From Komarekiella delphini-convector SJRDD-AB1 (GTDB taxonomy: Bacteria; Cyanobacteriota; Cyanobacteriia; Cyanobacteriales; Nostocaceae), in the NCBI RefSeq assembly GCF_014831675.1, contig NZ_VJXY01000047.1:1-59042 (forward strand): a DNA stretch of 59,042 nt, in the 5' to 3' direction. Every line of letters starts with the position of its first letter. Within the stretch, counting starts at the first letter, position 1. The notes under the pieces were generated by a model that saw nothing but the letters and a program-made list of their open reading frames with translations, was not told the origin of the DNA and did no database searches. The position numbers and the translations under genes were made by a program. Positions 9,349-17,966 of the stretch are shown here, piece by piece.

Positions 9349-9543
9349 ATGCAACTCTCTTATCGCGGTTCTTACTACGCAACCTCCGAAATCATCACTC
9401 CACAATTGCCTCAGCAACAGGATTTTACAACTGCAAAATATCGTGGAGTTAGTTATAAGATTACCAAGGGTAAAAGAGCTAAAAATCAACAACCAATTCA
9501 ACTTAAATATCGCGGTATTAACTATATCAGTAGTGGTAATTGA
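9349..9543 (+). CDS. DUF4278 domain protein
   Basis: This 64-residue protein begins MQLSYRGSYYATSE and has two further copies of the same short motif, AKYRGVSYKI and LKYRGINYIS. The '(K/L)-YRG--Y' motif is the DUF4278 signature of small cyanobacterial proteins of unknown function. It is basic and has no membrane segment. It is transcribed away from the frameshifted surface-type gene and sits behind promoter copy 4. Its role is unknown. Confidence 0.85.
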   Translation: MQLSYRGSYYATSEIITPQLPQQQDFTTAKYRGVSYKITKGKRAKNQQPIQLKYRGINYISSGN

Positions 9544-9562
9544 GTTGATTTAAAAAAACTTC

Positions 9563-12500
9563 CTAACTTATTGCACCCAAGGATTGTAGCGTCAAAATCG
9601 TCGCATCTGTTAACCCTTTCACTCTAGTAATATTCATCCCCTCATAGAGTCTTTTAGCCCGCAAAATCCGCATACACTCGCCTGTTTTGACATCCCAAAT
9701 CCTCACGGTTTGGTCTTGAGAACCACTTGCGGCAACTTCCCCATCTGGACTAAAAGTTATGGAAGATACCAAATGTGTATGTCCAATGCAGATATGGCGA
9801 CATTCGCCTGTGTTTATATCCCAAATTCTCACAGTTTGGTCATGGGATGCACTAGCAAGGCTTTTACCATCATGATTAAATGCAATTGCAAATACCCAGT
9901 TTGTATGTCCAGTTAATGTTTTGAGGCATTTACCAGTTTTCCAATCCCATAGTTTCACCGTTTGGTCGGTGCTGCAAGTAGCGATAATTTCACCATTGGG
10001 ACTAAAGATAGCTGAATAAACACGACTATCGTGTCCTTGTAACGTGCTGATGCAACTACCTGTGCGATAATTCCACAGTTTTACAGATTGGTCAGCACTG
10101 GCGGTAGCTAAAATTTGCCCGTCTGGACTCCAGTCCATTCCCATTATTTTATCGCTATGTTCGCTCAAGGTTTTGAGACATTGACCTGTGCTAATATCCC
10201 ATACCTTGGCTGTACAATCTGCGCTACCAGTGGCAAGAATTTTACCTTGGGGATGAAAAGTCACAGTATATAGCCAATCTGTATGTCCGAGTAAAATTTG
10301 AAAACATTGACCTATATTGAGGTTCCATAATCTGACTGAAGAATCTGTACTCGCACTTGCCAAGATTTGTCCGTCTGGGCTAAAGGCAATACCATAAATA
10401 AAATCTGTATGCCCTTCTAAGCTGCTAATGCAATTGCCAGTTTGCCAATCCCATAGCTTAATGGTTTTGTCATTACTACCACTGGCTAAGATCCCCCCAA
10501 CCCCCCTTTCCAAGGGGGGCGAAGGACTAAACGCTACAGGTAATGCCCAATCTGTATTACCGTACCAAGTCTTTAAGCATTGACCAGTAAAACAATCCCA
10601 CAACCTAACGCTTTGGTCTAAACTGACACATACTAATGTGTGACCATCCGGGCTGAAGGCGACAGAACAAACTTCATTAGTATGGCCGTGTAGAGTTTTG
10701 ATGCAAGTATGGGTTTGACAATCCCAGAGTTTGATGGTGCGATCGCCACTCCCACTGACTAAAATTTTACTATCAGGACTATAGGCAATAGAATAGACAC
10801 TGTTAGTATGTCCGGTGTAAGTTTGCAGGCATTCACCTGTATGATAATTCCAAATTTTAATTGTGCGATCGCCACTACCACTAGCTAAAGTTTGCTCATC
10901 TGTACTAAACACCACCGAACGCACCCACCCTGTATGTGCTTGCAAAGTTCTCAAGCATTTACCCTGAGTTACATCCCACAGTTTAATTGTGTGGTCAGCA
11001 CCACTACTCGCCAAGGTTTGCCCATCAGGACTAAAAGCAACGCAACGTACCCAATCTGTATGTCCTGTAAGGGTTCTCAAGCATTTTCCATCGTAGATAT
11101 TCCAAAGTTTTACTGTCTTGTCACCACTTGCACTAGCTAAGATCCCCCCTTCGCCCTTATTAAGGGGGGTTGGGGGGATTGGATGAAACGCTACAGAAAA
11201 TACTTCATGATCATGTCCAATCAACGTTTTTATACAAACACCATCTCGAACATTCCAGAGTTTAATATTCTGGTCAGCACCGCAACTCGCTAGGATTTCC
11301 CCATCTGGGCTAAACACAACAAAGCGCACCCAATTGGTGTGTCCTTGACAAATAAGCAATAATTTACCTGTTTTCACTTCCCATACGCGGACATGACAAT
11401 CGGTGTCACAGGTTGCTAAAAGCTGACCATCTGGACTAAAAGCAGCTGATAAAATATTACCTAATGTTTCCGTGAAAACACAGCGAGATAAATCTGAGCC
11501 AGCAAAATTTACATCATGCAAGTTTATGCCCTGAAGATAAGCTTGCCATACAGTTAAACCGGAAAAATCAAAGCCACTGAGGTCAATTTGCGCTTGATGC
11601 AGCAAATTTAAAGCGTTTCCCCCAGCATAGCCCGTTAATTGGGGCGATTTGCCGCGTAGGTTTGAGAGTATTTGAGTCAGACAATTAGCGATGTTTTCCA
11701 GACTCCCAAGTTCTGTAATTAATTTATCGATAACAGGCTGAAGAATCAGACTAATTTGACTCTCCCGCACATAATCTTTAGCTTGCGCTTTAATTAGTGC
11801 ATGACTCGTAAATAAGAGAGTAGAAGGGGAAAGTTGTTTTTCTATGCCCCATGTCCTAATTTCTTCACAAACTTGCTCAATTAACTGATTGCTGACATAT
11901 TCCATCACCACAGGTTGCTGAGTAAAGCCACCAGTGCTTTTTTCGATGAAAGAACGTCTTTGCAGTGACGAGAGTGATTCTAGCAATTCCCGAAGTGGGA
12001 CATGAGCCACAAAATCTGCTTGTAAATCTCCTAAAGAAATAGGTTCGCGGTTGATGGCTAACCAGTACATAATCTCTCGTTCTAAAGCTGTGAGACGATG
12101 GAACTGTTGGTCAAGCAGGTCACGAATATCGTCAAAGATGAATGTACCTTGCTGGGAAATTTCCAGAAATTGGGCAACATTGCCATCAAAAAAATCATGG
12201 ATAGAAGAGGCTACAATCTTGAGGGCTAGAGGATTACCGCCATAGCGGGAAATTAAAACTTGCCATTGGTCTTTAGTAGCAGTAAATTTACCTTTAACGT
12301 TAAATAATTCCCGCCCTTCTGTTTCTAGTAAACCTGTAAGTTGTAGAGAACGCACAGGTAAACTCTCCCCTTCATACTTGGCGAGTCCTTGGGGTTTTTC
12401 CCGTGAAGTGAGAATTAAGCAACTTTGGTGGGAAGTTTCTGCTACATATTGTAGGAGTTGACCGTAACCTTCACATCCAGCACGATAACGACCAGTGCGA

Positions 12501-13225
12501 TCGCCTGCCTGTAAAATTGACTCAGCATTATCCAAAATAATTAGACAGCGCGACGAACGTAAATATTTGAGTAACAGCGAAATTCTATGCTGTAACTCAC
12601 TTGGTAAATTTGTTTGTTGCTGTTCAGAAAAAAATTGAATCAATTGAGCCAAAATATCTTCCACTGGTGGCGCGTTGCGGAGACTGCGCCAGATTATGTA
12701 TTGAGGAAACTGAGAAATTGATATTTCACCTCTGTTGGTAATAATTTCCTGCGCCAGCTTAACCGATAGAGTCGTTTTACCAATTCCACCCATTCCTAGC
12801 AACGTCACCAGACGACAGTTGTCCTGCATCACCCATCGCTGAACAGTTTCTAGTTCTTCACTGCGACCGTAAAAAATTGATACATCCGGTGCTTCACCCC
12901 AATCTTGGGAAGGATGAAGTGTCAAAGATGAAGTTTGAAAATCATTCATTTCATCCTTTCTCTCAACCACCTCTTCCCAATTCAGCCCCAGCACCTGACA
13001 ATAGGCTTTAAACGCCTCAGCATTAATCGCTTGCTTTCCAGCTAAGAAACGTTTCCAGGTTCCTTCTGATACACCAACAGCAAGAACTCCATTAGTTGTC
13101 CAACACACACCTAAAACTTCACTGGCTAACTCTATCCATCTAAAATCATCAACAGACCAACCCTTATCACTTCTAGCTTGTTTAATTCTTGCGAGTCCCT
13201 GTTGAGAAGCTTTGAGAGTAGCCAC
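9563..13225 (-). CDS. STAND NTPase: HTH-like N-terminus, NB-ARC, pentapeptide-like linker, WD40
   Basis: A 1220-residue protein. Residues 1-90 form a helical, HTH-like module ([19 protein letters not shown]). NB-ARC follows, with Walker [11 protein letters not shown] (about 144-153) and Walker [11 protein letters not shown] (about 227-236). A short pentapeptide-like stretch ([20 protein letters not shown], then [14 protein letters not shown]) precedes about 14 WD40 repeats ending near residue 1195. This is an apoptotic-ATPase-like sensor architecture; related STAND proteins act in signalling or phage defence, but no effector domain is visible here. Two WD40 blades carry in-frame GC-rich palindromic repeats. 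It converges with the DUF4278 gene, 19 nt apart. Confidence 0.9.
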   Translation of the reverse strand: MATLKASQQGLARIKQARSDKGWSVDDFRWIELASEVLGVCWTTNGVLAVGVSEGTWKRFLAGKQAINAEAFKAYCQVLGLNWEEVVERKDEMNDFQTSSLTLHPSQDWGEAPDVSIFYGRSEELETVQRWVMQDNCRLVTLLGMGGIGKTTLSVKLAQEIITNRGEISISQFPQYIIWRSLRNAPPVEDILAQLIQFFSEQQQTNLPSELQHRISLLLKYLRSSRCLIILDNAESILQAGDRTGRYRAGCEGYGQLLQYVAETSHQSCLILTSREKPQGLAKYEGESLPVRSLQLTGLLETEGRELFNVKGKFTATKDQWQVLISRYGGNPLALKIVASSIHDFFDGNVAQFLEISQQGTFIFDDIRDLLDQQFHRLTALEREIMYWLAINREPISLGDLQADFVAHVPLRELLESLSSLQRRSFIEKSTGGFTQQPVVMEYVSNQLIEQVCEEIRTWGIEKQLSPSTLLFTSHALIKAQAKDYVRESQISLILQPVIDKLITELGSLENIANCLTQILSNLRGKSPQLTGYAGGNALNLLHQAQIDLSGFDFSGLTVWQAYLQGINLHDVNFAGSDLSRCVFTETLGNILSAAFSPDGQLLATCDTDCHVRVWEVKTGKLLLICQGHTNWVRFVVFSPDGEILASCGADQNIKLWNVRDGVCIKTLIGHDHEVFSVAFHPIPPTPLNKGEGGILASASGDKTVKLWNIYDGKCLRTLTGHTDWVRCVAFSPDGQTLASSGADHTIKLWDVTQGKCLRTLQAHTGWVRSVVFSTDEQTLASGSGDRTIKIWNYHTGECLQTYTGHTNSVYSIAYSPDSKILVSGSGDRTIKLWDCQTHTCIKTLHGHTNEVCSVAFSPDGHTLVCVSLDQSVRLWDCFTGQCLKTWYGNTDWALPVAFSPSPPLERGVGGILASGSNDKTIKLWDWQTGNCISSLEGHTDFIYGIAFSPDGQILASASTDSSVRLWNLNIGQCFQILLGHTDWLYTVTFHPQGKILATGSADCTAKVWDISTGQCLKTLSEHSDKIMGMDWSPDGQILATASADQSVKLWNYRTGSCISTLQGHDSRVYSAIFSPNGEIIATCSTDQTVKLWDWKTGKCLKTLTGHTNWVFAIAFNHDGKSLASASHDQTVRIWDINTGECRHICIGHTHLVSSITFSPDGEVAASGSQDQTVRIWDVKTGECMRILRAKRLYEGMNITRVKGLTDATILTLQSLGAIS
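10490..10524 (-). repeat. C/G-run palindromic repeat inside a WD40 blade
   Basis: The plus strand reads TCCCCCCAACCCCCC, CTTTCCAA, GGGGGGCG. It encodes [10 protein letters not shown] between AFSP and [10 protein letters not shown], where other blades have DGQ or DGH. It is the same family as the repeat at 11139-11178. Confidence 0.75.
11139..11178 (-). repeat. C/G-run palindromic repeat inside a WD40 blade
   Basis: The plus strand reads TCCCCCCTTCGCCC, TTATTAA, GGGGGGTTGGGGGG. It encodes [12 protein letters not shown] between AFHP and [10 protein letters not shown]. The [11 protein letters not shown] peptide is a recognisable translation of this interspersed repeat. The reading frame is kept. 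Confidence 0.78.
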
Positions 13226-13319
13226 GATTTTTAAGTGAGTCCTACTATACCTGAATTATTTATAGATATATTTGCAGAATCACGATGTTTTTTGCAATAG
13301 CATAAAATTATGCGATCGC

Positions 13320-13363
13320 CAAGATCAGTTATCCTTGTTGCCATAACTCCAAAACTGATCTTG
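13320..13363. repeat. Inverted repeat, CAAGATCAGTT...AACTGATCTTG
   Basis: An 11-bp perfect inverted repeat with a 22-nt loop in the intergenic region between the NB-ARC gene and the PPOX-like gene. A closely related structure occurs at 15076-15120. It could be a hairpin RNA, a bidirectional terminator or a mobile repeat. Confidence 0.6.
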
Positions 13364-13443
13364 AAAATTTGAGATTATATAACAAATATTAAATAAATGT
13401 ATAGAAAATATACAATGTCATTTCTTAATTACGAATTAATACA

Positions 13444-14337
13444 ATGTCTTTCCATTCTGGAGAAATTGCCGTCCAAACTCAGGCGGGAGTGCGAGAAGAG
13501 GCGCAACGTCTGTGTAATGTTATTACTAGTACAATCAAACCATCTGCTCAAGAATTCCTGCATACGCAACAATTAGCAATTGCTAGTACAGTTGATAGCA
13601 AATCTAGAATCTGGGCATCTTTATTAACAGGAAAACCTGGTTTTGTAGAGGTCTTAAACACGCAAACTATACAGATTAACGCTACTCCCATACAAACTGA
13701 CCCATTACACCATAATCTGCAAACTAACAATGATATTGGGCTATTAGTAATTGATTTAGAAAATCGTAAACGTTTGCGTTTCAATGGCAAAGCAGAGGTA
13801 AATCAGGAAAACATAAAAGTACAAATTCAGCAGGTATTTTTTAACTGTCCTAAATATATTCAGACACGTTATATAAAAAAATATGTGGCTGATTCACTAG
13901 AAAACCCGGAAGCTTTTACCAGAGATACTTTAATTGATACAGATCAACTTTGGATAACTCAAGCCGACACTTTTTTCATCGCCAGCTATCATCCAGAAAG
14001 TGGGGCTGATGCTTCCCACCGAGGCGGATTTCCAGGGTTTGTGCAAGTTTTGAATAGTAATAAGCTTGTGTTTCCTGATTACTCTGGTAATAATATGTTT
14101 CAGACTTTCGGTAATTTGATTGTGAATCCCAATGCAGGTTTATTGTTTATAGATTTTGCACAAGGTCACACGTTGCAATTGACGGGTATTGCACAGGTAA
14201 TTTGGGATGCAGATAGATTAAATGAGTTTGCTGGAGCGCAACGTTTAGTGGAGTTTGATATTGAGCAGGTATTGGAAATTAGAAATGCTTGTTCTATAAG
14301 TTGGCAATTTGGGGAATATTCTCCTGTGAATCCATAA
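13444..14337 (+). CDS. Pyridoxamine 5'-phosphate oxidase-fold flavoprotein (duplicated split barrel)
   Basis: A 297-residue protein starting MSFHSGEIAVQTQAGVREEA. It has two split-barrel halves: LAIASTVDSKSRIWASLLTG-KPGFVEV...IGLLVIDLENRKRLRFNGKA, and FFIASYHPESGADASHRGGF-PGFVQV...AGLLFIDFAQGHTLQLTGIA. The repeated 'PGFV-V' and 'GLL-ID----LR--G-A' motifs show the internal duplication. Such proteins bind FMN and are generally annotated as PPOX-family oxidoreductases of unknown substrate. The ATG lies in an AT-rich leader. Cytoplasmic. No operon partner is visible: the next genes are on the other strand. Confidence 0.85.
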   Translation: MSFHSGEIAVQTQAGVREEAQRLCNVITSTIKPSAQEFLHTQQLAIASTVDSKSRIWASLLTGKPGFVEVLNTQTIQINATPIQTDPLHHNLQTNNDIGLLVIDLENRKRLRFNGKAEVNQENIKVQIQQVFFNCPKYIQTRYIKKYVADSLENPEAFTRDTLIDTDQLWITQADTFFIASYHPESGADASHRGGFPGFVQVLNSNKLVFPDYSGNNMFQTFGNLIVNPNAGLLFIDFAQGHTLQLTGIAQVIWDADRLNEFAGAQRLVEFDIEQVLEIRNACSISWQFGEYSPVNP

Positions 14338-14368
14338 TGTGCATAAATAAATTAGCAAGTAAATTAAA

Positions 14369-14621
14369 TTAAGAAAACTCGCCTTCAATATCTCTTGATT
14401 GATGTAATACTCGAAAAATTTCTACACCATCAGTTATTTTTGAGTTCCTTCATTAAATCATCTCGCTTTTTGCCCATATCAGGAAACTGAGCAAGCATTG
14501 GAAAACGATTCAGAATTTGAGCTATCTGTTTATCGGCTGCAAGTTGATTCTGTTGAGCAAGGTAAGTCCAGATATCTTCCAAGTCTTGTTCGGCTTGCTG
14601 GGAAAGTCTGTAATGATTCAT
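14369..14621 (-). pseudogene. ParE/RelE-type toxin with internal deletion and frameshift
   Basis: ATG 14621 starts MNHYRLSQQAEQDLEDIWTY and continues LNRFPMLAQFPDMGKKRDDL, the N-terminal two thirds of a ParE-like toxin (normally 95-100 residues). It then stops after MKELKNN at 14430. The adjacent frame supplies KITDGVEIFRVLHQSRDIE and a TAA at 14369, the usual C-terminus. The segment normally between MKEL and KITDGVEI (the central strands) is missing, so a small out-of-frame deletion killed the gene. It starts 2 nt after the original stop of the antitoxin gene. Confidence 0.85.
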
Positions 14622-14623
14622 TG

Positions 14624-14989
14624 TCAGCTATCCCGCTTTAGCTTACTCTGTCCTCGTGCCTTAATATTTTCCAGCAAATTAGACAGCGACTCATCATCAT
14701 ATTCAGTATATTCTCCATGCTTTAGCTGTTCGGCTGCGATGTCTACGACGGGCTACGCCTACGCAATATCTCGTTGTAATGCTTCTAACTTCAGCTGACG
14801 CAGTTCTTCTTCTGCACGCTCAAGTCTATCTATCATTTCCTGAAAGGCACTTGCATCCTGGACAACGACTTCTGCTTTACCATTGACGGTAAGCACGAGA
14901 GGTGATTTGGTCGCCTTGATACGCTCTAGAAACTGTTTGACGTTGCGCTTAAAGTCTGTAAGTGAGTGAATCTGCTCTAGATTAATCAT
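14624..14989 (-). pseudogene. Phd/YefM-type antitoxin truncated by a dispersed repeat
   Basis: ATG 14989 gives MINLEQIHSLTDFKRNVKQF, LERIKATKSPLVLTVNGKAE and VVVQDASAFQEMIDRLERAE, a Phd/YefM DNA-binding domain. It stops at TAG 14759, inside the repeat at 14736-14764. Deleting the repeat's 21 nt gives RDIAIAAEQLKHGEYTEYDD and a C-terminus ending QSKLKRDS with TGA at 14624. The lost tail is the toxin-neutralising part. The remaining 76 residues could still fold as an operator-binding domain. Together with the deleted toxin this is a dead module. Confidence 0.85.
14736..14764 (-). repeat. Small dispersed repeat, 21 nt inside HIP1 (copy D)
   Basis: On the plus strand GCGAT + 21 nt + CGC. Read by the minus-strand antitoxin gene it contributes GCG TAG GCG TAG, hence the stop. 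Deleting 21 nt rebuilds GCGATCGC. Confidence 0.85.
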
Positions 14990-15075
14990 AAATTGAATAT
15001 TAAATTAAGTACTTAATTAAATCTCTATTCAATACTATCAAAACTTTGATATAAACCACAAAATTAATAAATTGT

Positions 15076-15120
15076 CAAGACCAGTTTTCCAAGTGCTGCT
15101 TCGCTAAAAAACTGATCTTT
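15076..15120. repeat. Inverted repeat, CAAGACCAGTT...AACTGATCTT
   Basis: Nearly the same stem as at 13320-13363 (one G-T style difference) with a different loop. It lies 70-115 nt upstream of the coiled-coil gene at 15193, as the first copy lies 80-125 nt upstream of the gene at 13444. Confidence 0.55.
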
Positions 15121-15192
15121 TGTTGTGTAGTGCGATCGCGTAATCCTAGAAAGATAAAGATCCGCATACTGCCAACACAGACGTTAATAACT

Positions 15193-15594
15193 ATGCCTCA
15201 AAATCCTCTTTATATCGGTATCGAAGCAGTTCCCAGCAAAATTATTAGCTTCACTGCGTTCAAGAATGCAGCGAATAACAATATTTTCATGCCTTTTCCT
15301 GCCAAACTACCTCGCAACCAATCTAGGAAGGATAAGGTAAAATACACAGAACAAAATTTAAGGCTAGAAATAGCTGCTTTGCAACAGGAATTGATAATTG
15401 TCAAACAGCAAAAAGCTGAATTAGAAAATTTATTGAAACAGCAAGAAGAGGCGAGAAAAATCCAACTCCAAGAGATGCAAATCGAAATTGATTTAAATAA
15501 ACTTACACATCAAGTAGCAGAAATTACTCAAACTGATTATTTTCAAGAATTACAAATAGAAGTTGAATCACTTCGTAATACCAAAACATATTAA
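15193..15594 (+). CDS. Small coiled-coil protein of the ParA/AAA trio
   Basis: From ATG 15193 this encodes 133 residues: an N-terminal segment (MPQNPLYIGIEAVPSKIISF), a basic linker (PAKLPRNQSRKDKVKYTEQN) and heptad coiled coil from about 60 to the end (LRLEIAALQQELIIVKQQK, AELENLLKQQEEARKIQL). An in-frame GTG at 15130 would add 21 basic residues, but the ATG is the better start. I do not recognise the family. It lies 113 nt before the ParA-like gene in the same direction, which suggests a shared transcript, perhaps as an oligomeric adaptor. Confidence 0.6.
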   Translation: MPQNPLYIGIEAVPSKIISFTAFKNAANNNIFMPFPAKLPRNQSRKDKVKYTEQNLRLEIAALQQELIIVKQQKAELENLLKQQEEARKIQLQEMQIEIDLNKLTHQVAEITQTDYFQELQIEVESLRNTKTY

Positions 15595-15668
15595 TTATCG
15601 GGAAAGGCAGAGAGCAGAAGAAATTTATTAATTACAACTTACATAGAAGTTTGCACTGACTTTAGTGT

Positions 15669-15698
15669 ATTACGAATTACGAATTACGAATTACAAAT
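15669..15698. repeat. Short tandem heptanucleotide repeat (TTACGAA)
   Basis: About four tandem ATTACGA/TTACGAA units occupy the gap upstream of the ParA-like gene. Such STRR arrays are common between genes in heterocystous cyanobacteria. Similar short arrays occur near 36387-36405 and 51366-51390. Confidence 0.8.
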
Positions 15699-15707
15699 TA
15701 GTATGCT

Positions 15708-16457
15708 ATGTCTAAAATTATTGCGATTCACTCATTTCGGGGTGGAACTGGTAAATCTAATTTAACAGCCAATTTAGCAGTAACAATGGCACTGCAACAT
15801 AAGCGAGTTGCAATTGTAGATACTGACCTGCAATCTCCTGGGATTCATGCTCTATTTGCTATTAATGAAACAATTACAGGTAAAACATTAAATGATTATT
15901 TATGGCATCGTAGTTCCATTGCTGATACTGCCTGTGATGTGACTTCTCATCTGGCGATCGCCCAAGGAACAGTTTTTCTGATACCTTCTAGTATCAACGC
16001 TGATGAAATTGCCAAAATCATCAGCAAGGGATACAACGTTAGTTTACTCAATAGTGGATTTCAAAAATTAATTAAAGAACTAGAGTTAGACTACTTATTT
16101 ATTGATACTCACCCTGGTTTAAGTCGAGAAACTTTACTATCTATAGCTATTTCTGACCTGTTAATTATTATTCTCCGTCCAGACAGCCAAGACTTTCAAG
16201 GTACAGCAGTAACAGTTAATATTGCCCGTCAACTTCAAGTCACCAAGATGATGATGATCGTTAATAAAACACCAATTCGTATGGACTTTTCATCGTTAAA
16301 GCAAAAAGTAGAGAAAACTTATAACATTCCAGTTGCAGGTATATTGCCACTTTCAGAAGATATGGCACAACTCGGTAGTAGTGGATTATTTTGTTTGCAA
16401 TATCCTGACCATTACTTGACTAAAATTTTGCACCAGGTGGCAGATAAAGCAAGTTAA
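15708..16457 (+). CDS. ParA/MinD-like P-loop ATPase
   Basis: A 249-residue protein, MSKIIAIHSFRGGTGKSNLT, with the deviant Walker A motif (RGGTGKSN) of the ParA/MinD superfamily, switch I around VAIVDTDLQSPGIH (residues 34-47) and LFIDTHPGLSRETLLS as the Walker B/switch II region (about 140). Its C-terminus (GILPLSEDMAQLGSSGLFCL) resembles MinD/ParA relatives rather than chromosome-partition ParA, and no parS or ParB gene is nearby. It is followed after 66 nt by the HTH/AAA-like gene. A spatial switch or regulator of that NTPase is the likely role. Confidence 0.85.
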   Translation: MSKIIAIHSFRGGTGKSNLTANLAVTMALQHKRVAIVDTDLQSPGIHALFAINETITGKTLNDYLWHRSSIADTACDVTSHLAIAQGTVFLIPSSINADEIAKIISKGYNVSLLNSGFQKLIKELELDYLFIDTHPGLSRETLLSIAISDLLIIILRPDSQDFQGTAVTVNIARQLQVTKMMMIVNKTPIRMDFSSLKQKVEKTYNIPVAGILPLSEDMAQLGSSGLFCLQYPDHYLTKILHQVADKAS

Positions 16458-16523
16458 AAACTTTCAGATAAAACTGAAAAAATTAAAAATGTTTAGATGA
16501 ATTAATCAAGTAAATATAAGATA

Positions 16524-17966
16524 ATGACTGAAAATGTTCAAGAACAAGTAATAACATTTGAAACAGCTTTAAAAGTAGCAGATACAGCAGTATTTACCAA
16601 GACTAAAAGACATCTGAAAAACATTGAAGTAGCTGTACTGCGGGGAGCTTTGCTAGGTCAAAAATATGACAAAATTGCCGAAGAATGTGACTATGCGCCT
16701 GAGTATATCAAGCATGATGTGGGGCCAAAATTATGGCAGATTCTTTCAGCTAGTCTAGGAGAAAAAATTAGTAAGACTAATTTGATGGCTGTTTTAGCAC
16801 AACGAGCTTCTGAAGAATTTAAAATTCAAGACTCTTCCTCCTTTCTCCCAGTATCCAATCCCGTTCAGATGAGCGTAGTCAAAGCCCACTCCCTAATCCC
16901 CAAAAAATTGCCAGACATAGAGTCACCAGTTGGACTCATACCATTAGATTCTGCTTTATATGTAGAACGTCCTCCGGTAGAATCTCGCTGTTATGAAGAA
17001 ATTACTAGAGATGGGGCATTGATTCGCATTAAAGCACCCAGTCAAATGGGTAAGACTTCTTTAATGGTCAGAATTTTAGCTCATGCTAAACAACAAAATC
17101 CTGACAAAGTACGCACCGTAGCTCTAAGCTTACAACGAGCAGAACGTTGTATTTTTAATGACTTAGATAAATTCTTGCGTTGGTTTTGTGCTTCGATTAC
17201 TCGCAAGCTTCAGCTACCACATCGAGTCGAGGATTATTGGAGTGAAACTTTTGGTAGTAAAAGCAACTGTACTGCTTATTTTGAAGACTGTTTACTCCCA
17301 GATATTAATGGTGTTTTGGTCTTAGCTTTAGATCAAGTTGATGAAGTGTTTTTACATCCAGAAATTGCCGATGATTTCTTCACTTTATTGCGCTCTTGGT
17401 ATGAAGAAGCAGCCTATGGAGATAGCGGTAATCCTCTGTGGCAAAATTTGCGGTTGATTATTGTTCATTCCACAGAAGTGTATATCCCTCTTGATATTAA
17501 TAAATCTCCCTTTAATGTGGGTTTGGCAATTGAATTGCAAACATTTACACCTGCACAAGTATGCAATTTAGCCCAACGTTATGGAATTCATTTATCTGAA
17601 GGTGAATTATTAGAATTGATGCAGCTTGTGAATGGACATCCATATTTAATCCAACAGGCTTTGTATCATTTAGCGCAAAAAGACTTGACTCTGAAGCAGT
17701 TAGTCCAAACCGCAGTTACAGATGCAGGCATTTATAGCAATCACTTGCATCGCCATTTACGCAGCCTGCAAGAACACCCGCAATTAGGAGCAGCGTATGA
17801 ACTGGCGATCGCATCATCAACACCTGTAGAGTTAGAACAGACTGTAGCATTTAAACTACACAGCATGGGGTTAGTCAAGCTGCAAGGAAATCAGGTGATA
17901 TCGAGTTGTGAGCTATATCGAGAGTATTTTAATCAAAATGCGGTCTTACGTGGTTTAAAATCATGA
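16524..17966 (+). CDS. HTH (vMAP-type) + AAA-like ATPase
   Basis: A 480-residue protein. Residues 1-95 (VFTKTKRHLKNIEVAVLRGA, KIAEECDYAPEYIKHDVGPK) form a winged-helix-like module of the type found at the N-terminus of vWA-MoxR-associated cyanobacterial proteins. The AAA-like domain (PF14516 type) follows from about 140: SALYVERPPVES, Walker A KAPSQMGKTS (about 172-181) and Walker B LVLALDQVDE (about 268-277). It shares this domain type with the protein at 1209, but has no WD40 propeller. Paired with the ParA-like gene, it resembles the NTP-dependent conflict/signalling modules described in multicellular bacteria. The last 6 nt overlap the convergent glycosyltransferase gene. Confidence 0.75.
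   Translation: MTENVQEQVITFETALKVADTAVFTKTKRHLKNIEVAVLRGALLGQKYDKIAEECDYAPEYIKHDVGPKLWQILSASLGEKISKTNLMAVLAQRASEEFKIQDSSSFLPVSNPVQMSVVKAHSLIPKKLPDIESPVGLIPLDSALYVERPPVESRCYEEITRDGALIRIKAPSQMGKTSLMVRILAHAKQQNPDKVRTVALSLQRAERCIFNDLDKFLRWFCASITRKLQLPHRVEDYWSETFGSKSNCTAYFEDCLLPDINGVLVLALDQVDEVFLHPEIADDFFTLLRSWYEEAAYGDSGNPLWQNLRLIIVHSTEVYIPLDINKSPFNVGLAIELQTFTPAQVCNLAQRYGIHLSEGELLELMQLVNGHPYLIQQALYHLAQKDLTLKQLVQTAVTDAGIYSNHLHRHLRSLQEHPQLGAAYELAIASSTPVELEQTVAFKLHSMGLVKLQGNQVISSCELYREYFNQNAVLRGLKS

Noticed and set aside
10490-11178. CRISPR-like array in the NB-ARC/WD40 gene
   Set aside because: The periodicity is that of WD40 repeats at protein level; unit sequences vary and there are no spacers.
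15708-16457. Plasmid partition locus (parA)
   Set aside because: No ParB gene or parS-like iterons nearby, and the neighbour is an HTH-AAA-like protein.
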